From positions 1-9,584 of the forward strand of contig JAVCCD010000292.1 of NCBI GenBank assembly GCA_030765665.1: a stretch of 9,584 nucleotides of DNA, read 5' to 3'. The notes beneath the pieces are model-generated. The model was not told the origin of the DNA. It saw nothing but the letters and a program-made list of their open reading frames with translations, and made no database searches. Numbering within the stretch: the first letter of the stretch is position 1; every line of letters starts with the position of its first letter. This stretch comes from Candidatus Tenebribacter mawsonii (GTDB lineage Bacteria; Cloacimonadota; Cloacimonadia; Cloacimonadales; TCS61). The translations under genes were made by a program, and so were the position numbers. This document shows positions 6,315-9,584 of this stretch, piece by piece.

Positions 6315-6903
6315 AAGTTATTCTTTTATAACAACATGTGTAAGAGTGTATATGAAGATCTTTTGGAGATTGAAGATCATCAATCGTGAACGGTTAACAG
6401 ACATTTCTGATTGTATAATTGCTGCAAATCATATTTCTGCTTTTGATCCTCCCTTCATCGGGTCTGTTATCCCAACAGAAATTCATTATTTGGCAAAAGC
6501 AGAATTATTCAAGAATAAATTAGCAGGTGCTTTTCTTGTTTTTGTAAATTGTATTCCTGTAAAACGAGGTAGGATAGATAAGTCAGCTATAACAATGGTA
6601 AAGCTTGTTCTCAGAAAAGGTCATTCCATTTTAATATTTCCAGAAGGTACAAGAAAATCTAGTAATGTAAAATCCGGAATTGGTAAATTTGCGATTGAAG
6701 CTAAAAAAGATATTTGTCCAATTTACATACATAATTCAACAAATTTTTTGAAATGTTTTTTGGGAAAGGAAAGACTTACAATTGTTATTGGAGAGAAGAT
6801 AAAAGCTACTTCATTTGCAGAAATGGAAAGTACAAAAGAGAGTTATAAGAAATTAGCAAATAATGTTATGGGAAAAGTGTTTGGGTTAAAAAATGAGTGT
6901 TAG
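6307..6903 (+). CDS. plsC: 1-acyl-sn-glycerol-3-phosphate acyltransferase (PlsC family)
   Basis: The 198-residue membrane-associated enzyme is expected to acylate lysophosphatidic acid to phosphatidic acid, the common precursor of phospholipids. Motif I is NHISAFDP, with the catalytic His42 and Asp47. Motif II is the basic CIPVKRGRID stretch (82-91). Motif III is FPEGTRK (111-117), and motif IV is the ICPIYI stretch (136-141). The length is typical of short bacterial PlsC. The N-terminal 20 residues are moderately hydrophobic and may sit at the membrane surface. The ATG overlaps the cmk stop by eight bases with no strong ribosome binding site other than a GAGG-like purine stretch (6299-6302), so translation is probably coupled. 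Related PlsC-family members can use other lysolipids, so the exact acceptor is inferred from the family and from its place beside cmk. Confidence 0.93.
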   Translation: MRKSYSFITTCVRVYMKIFWRLKIINRERLTDISDCIIAANHISAFDPPFIGSVIPTEIHYLAKAELFKNKLAGAFLVFVNCIPVKRGRIDKSAITMVKLVLRKGHSILIFPEGTRKSSNVKSGIGKFAIEAKKDICPIYIHNSTNFLKCFLGKERLTIVIGEKIKATSFAEMESTKESYKKLANNVMGKVFGLKNEC

Positions 6904-7774
6904 AATAGCAAGAAATTCAGGTTTTTGTTTTGGTGTAAAAAGAGCCATAAAAATTGCTTTAAAAACTTCTAAGGATAATGATGAAATAGTTACTCTCGGT
7001 CCAATTATTCATAATCCGCAAATGGTTGCAAAACTTGAGAGTGAAAACATATTTAAAGTTGATAATATTGAACAGATAAAGGGTCGTCCTACAATAATAA
7101 GATCACATGGTATAAAAAAAGAAATTCTGGAAGAGCTAGAAAAAAATAATATCGAAATAATTAACGCAACTTGCCCTTATGTTTCTAAAACTCAAGATTA
7201 TGCGAAATCACTTTCTGAAGATGGTTATGAATTAATCATTTTGGGAGACCGCAATCACCCTGAGGTTAAAGCCTTACAATCCTATATAGATAAGGAAGTA
7301 ATTATTGTTGCAAACGCAAACGAACTTGTAGATAAACAATTTAAAAAAGTTGGAATTATCTCTCAAACTACCAGAAGAGTAGAGGATCTTCAGGATTTGG
7401 TAAACAAATTAGTATCAAGATGTCATGAAGTGCGTGTTATAAACACGATCTGCAATGCTACTACTATCCGGCAGAATTCAACTCTAGCCTTAGCAAAAGA
7501 GAGTGATGTGATGATTGTTGTGGGAGGTAAAAATAGTTCAAATACAAAAATGCTTGCCAAAATCTGTGAAAGTTTTGTAAAGACCTACCATATTGAAGTG
7601 GCGGAAGAAATTGAAAAAGAATGGCTCAACGATAAACAGGATATTGGCTTAACCGCCGGCGCTTCTACTCCAGATTGGGTAATTGTAGAAGTGTACAATA
7701 AGATATTAGAGTGTATAGGGAATATTAATAAAGTCGATTTAATCGAGGATATTCCCGGTTTCAAGGAGGAATGA
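6893..7774 (+). CDS. ispH: 4-hydroxy-3-methylbut-2-enyl diphosphate reductase (IspH/LytB)
   Basis: The iron-sulfur enzyme makes IPP and DMAPP from HMBPP, the last step of the MEP isoprenoid pathway. The 293-residue length is standard. The three iron-sulfur cysteines are Cys12 (GFCFGVKRA), Cys94 (NATCPYVSK) and Cys187 (TICNAT). Substrate-binding residues are His40 (IIHNP), His72 (RSHG), His122 and Glu124 (NHPEV), with NSSNT at 214-218 and GASTP at 256-260 closing the diphosphate pocket. The set is complete, so it should be active. The start at 6893 lies 11 bases inside plsC. The stop TGA shares its A with the rpsA start. Neighbouring ispH and rpsA genes are a familiar pairing, sometimes fused into one protein in other bacteria; here they stay separate. 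Products feed quinones and undecaprenyl phosphate, the lipid carrier for cell wall synthesis. Confidence 0.97.
   Translation: MSVRIARNSGFCFGVKRAIKIALKTSKDNDEIVTLGPIIHNPQMVAKLESENIFKVDNIEQIKGRPTIIRSHGIKKEILEELEKNNIEIINATCPYVSKTQDYAKSLSEDGYELIILGDRNHPEVKALQSYIDKEVIIVANANELVDKQFKKVGIISQTTRRVEDLQDLVNKLVSRCHEVRVINTICNATTIRQNSTLALAKESDVMIVVGGKNSSNTKMLAKICESFVKTYHIEVAEEIEKEWLNDKQDIGLTAGASTPDWVIVEVYNKILECIGNINKVDLIEDIPGFKEE
7765..7769 (+). promoter_or_regulatory. Strong ribosome binding site of rpsA inside ispH
   Basis: AAGGAGGA at 7763-7770 contains the full GGAGG and is the strongest Shine-Dalgarno sequence I see in the window. It lies in the last codons of ispH. Two in-frame ATGs follow, at 7771 and 7774. 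The first leaves one base of spacing and the second four, so 7774 is preferred. High S1 output relative to the upstream genes would fit such a site. Confidence 0.75.
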
Positions 7775-9584
7775 TGTTTGTTAACGATCAAAAAGATGAA
7801 GTTTTAGAAACTAATGAAACTATCGAAAAAACAGAAGATGAACAATCTGATGTTCAAGAAGAAACTAACAAAGTAGAAGAAGAGGAAGTAAAAAAGGAAG
7901 AAAAAAAAGAATTGGGAAAAGAAGAAGTTGAAGAAGATATGGAATCTTTACTTGATGAACATTTCAAAAAATTTGAACAGGGCAAAATTGTTGAAGGAAT
8001 TGTAGTGAGTGTAGATGAACGCTCAGTACTTGTTGACATTGGTTTTAAATCGGAAAGCGCAATATCAATTCGTGAATTTTCAAATTCTAATTTACCAGAA
8101 GTAGGTAGTAAGATTAAAGTTTTTATTGATTCTGTTGAAGATGGAATTGGTAGACTCAGACTATCGAAGAAAAAGGCTGATTTTTATCTGAATCTTGAAA
8201 AACTTGAAAAGACCATGGAAGCTAATGAGTCTGTTACAGGAATACTAAGACGCAGAGTTAAGGGTGGAATGATAATTGATTTGGATAACCTTGAAGCTTT
8301 TTTACCAGGATCACAAATTTCCACAAAACCTATTCCTAACTTAGATCAATTTATTGGAAAGGAAAGTGAATTCAAGATCATTAAAATTGATAAAGAACGT
8401 AGGAATATTATTGTTTCCAGAAAGCAAGTTCTTTTAGAAGAACAGCAATCACGTCTGAATGGTCTTAAAGAAGAAATCTCTGAAGGTGCGGAACTGGATG
8501 GAGAGGTTAGAAATATTACAGATTACGGTGCTTTTATTGATCTGGGTGGAATTGATGGTCTGCTTCATATTACCGATATGAGCTGGGGTCATATTAAACA
8601 TCCTTCTGATATGCTTAATATTGGAGATAAAGTTAAAGTAAAAGTATTAAAATTCGATATAGATAATGAAAAAGTGTCACTTGGTTTAAAACAACTAGTT
8701 CCACATCCATGGGAAAATATTGAAACAAAATATCCAGAAGGAACTATTGTGGCTGGTAAGGTTGTAAATATTACAAATTATGGTGCCTTTGTAGAGTTAG
8801 AATCCGGCGTAGAAGGTCTTGTACATGTTTCAGAAATGAGCTGGACAAAGAAAATAAAACATCCAAAGCAAATGTTTAAAAAAGGAGATTCCATAAAAGC
8901 TATAGTTCTTTCTACTTCTAAAGAAGAAAGAAGAATCTCTCTTGGTGTAAAGCAGATGGAAGCAAACCCATGGCTTACAATCGAAGATAGATATCCTGTT
9001 GGAACTCAAATCAAAGGTATTGTGAAAAGTATTACACCATTTGGTGTTTTTATAGAGATCGAAGAAGATATTGAAGGTTTGATTCACATTTCTGATATTT
9101 CATGGACAAAGCGTATCTATCATCCAAAAGAAGTATTGAAGAAAGGTGATGAAGTTGATGTAAAAGTTCTTTCAATAGATAAAACATTACATAGAATTGC
9201 ACTGGGGATCAAGCAGCTTCACATTGATCCTTGGGATAATCTTGATCAAAGACTTCCAATAAATACAGAAGTTAAGGCAAAAATTGTGAAGATTATTGCA
9301 AAAGGTGTTCTGGTTGATGTTTATGTTGAAGATAATACTGTTGAAGGGTTTATCCCTCTCTCTCATCTCGCGATTCCAGGTCTTAAGAAAGCAGGAATGG
9401 CTTTTGAAGTTGGAGAAGAATTACCTCTGAAAGTAATTGAACTTGATCTGGAAAATAGACGTTTGATCTTGAGTGTTAAAGCTTATTTCTTTGCTCGTGA
9501 TAAAAGTGAATTCAATGAATTTGTTGAAATGCATCAAGAAAGAGTAAACACAAAATCTGAAAAGAGAAAAGCTATCAAAGAAAA
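7774..9584 (+). CDS. rpsA: 30S ribosomal protein S1, six S1 domains (3' end beyond the right edge)
   Basis: The frame is open for 603 codons to the window end, so the C-terminus is not seen. S1 binds mRNA on the small ribosomal subunit and helps translation initiation. Residues 1-69 form a charged, low-complexity extension (22 Glu, 6 Asp, 10 Lys), probably disordered. Six S1/OB-fold domains follow at about 70-133, 152-218, 238-308, 323-394, 410-482 and 497-570. Domains 3 to 5 are the most regular, with YGAF or FGVF, then G-x-E/D-G-L-x-H-x-S/T-x-x-S-W, and L-G-x-K-Q at the end. Domains 1 and 2 are diverged, as is usual for the ribosome-docking pair. Domain 6 has an unusual loop around AIPGLKKAG. 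A basic tail continues after 570. Six domains match E. coli S1, so a full ribosomal S1 is favoured over a shorter S1-motif protein. It is the last gene seen in the operon. Confidence 0.94.
   Translation, partial: MFVNDQKDEVLETNETIEKTEDEQSDVQEETNKVEEEEVKKEEKKELGKEEVEEDMESLLDEHFKKFEQGKIVEGIVVSVDERSVLVDIGFKSESAISIREFSNSNLPEVGSKIKVFIDSVEDGIGRLRLSKKKADFYLNLEKLEKTMEANESVTGILRRRVKGGMIIDLDNLEAFLPGSQISTKPIPNLDQFIGKESEFKIIKIDKERRNIIVSRKQVLLEEQQSRLNGLKEEISEGAELDGEVRNITDYGAFIDLGGIDGLLHITDMSWGHIKHPSDMLNIGDKVKVKVLKFDIDNEKVSLGLKQLVPHPWENIETKYPEGTIVAGKVVNITNYGAFVELESGVEGLVHVSEMSWTKKIKHPKQMFKKGDSIKAIVLSTSKEERRISLGVKQMEANPWLTIEDRYPVGTQIKGIVKSITPFGVFIEIEEDIEGLIHISDISWTKRIYHPKEVLKKGDEVDVKVLSIDKTLHRIALGIKQLHIDPWDNLDQRLPINTEVKAKIVKIIAKGVLVDVYVEDNTVEGFIPLSHLAIPGLKKAGMAFEVGEELPLKVIELDLENRRLILSVKAYFFARDKSEFNEFVEMHQERVNTKSEKRKAIKE

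Noticed and set aside
8830..9087. Minus-strand open frame opposite the S1 domains (and a similar one at 7854-8039)
   Set aside because: They mirror the repetitive S1 and Glu/Lys-rich codons on the other strand; the Ser-rich and Phe-rich composition is the usual artefact.
8485..9210. Tandem DNA repeat across rpsA
   Set aside because: The periodic similarity is at protein level (S1 domains 3 to 5); the DNA copies are well diverged, so it is not a recent repeat.

Overview
The window is AT-rich bacterial chromosome. It holds housekeeping genes and no sign of mobile DNA: I see no transposase, integrase, long repeat, CRISPR array, tRNA or rRNA. A diderm (Gram-negative type) anaerobe-like bacterium is suggested by an RseP-type site-2 protease, a MepM/YebA-type M23 lipoprotein, the MEP isoprenoid route (ispH), a DUF5683 protein and a secreted fibronectin-III protein with an Asp-rich first loop. 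That combination recalls the FCB-group relatives, for example Cloacimonadota. This placement is an impression from protein style and composition, not a computed result.

Layout. Positions 1-1661 are on the minus strand. They hold the 5' part of a secreted FN3-domain protein, which runs off the left edge, preceded by a complete M23 metallopeptidase lipoprotein gene. A 139-base divergent intergenic region (1662-1800) follows. From 1801 to the right edge, eight plus-strand genes are packed head to tail: rseP, tgt, a deoxyhypusine-synthase-like gene, a DUF5683 gene, cmk, plsC, ispH and rpsA (cut by the right edge). Junctions are overlaps of 1, 8, 8, 11 and 11 bases or gaps of 3 and 9 bases. No internal terminator or promoter space is visible, so they very likely form one operon with translational coupling.

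How the genes fit together. The cmk-plsC-ispH-rpsA block is a gene order I know from other bacteria. It joins CMP/dCMP phosphorylation, phosphatidic acid synthesis, the last step of the MEP isoprenoid pathway and the ribosomal mRNA-binding protein S1. Upstream of it are an intramembrane protease (envelope stress or signal-peptide remnant clearing), the queuosine tRNA-modification enzyme Tgt, an exported small membrane protein of unknown role, and a deoxyhypusine-synthase superfamily protein of unknown substrate. The last of these is the least understood enzyme here and the best candidate for new biology. The divergent M23 lipoprotein and FN3 protein concern the cell wall and exterior.

Nothing in the window looks like a defence system, a secondary-metabolite cluster or another wholly new multi-gene system. 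The interest lies in the DHS-like gene and its translation-linked setting.
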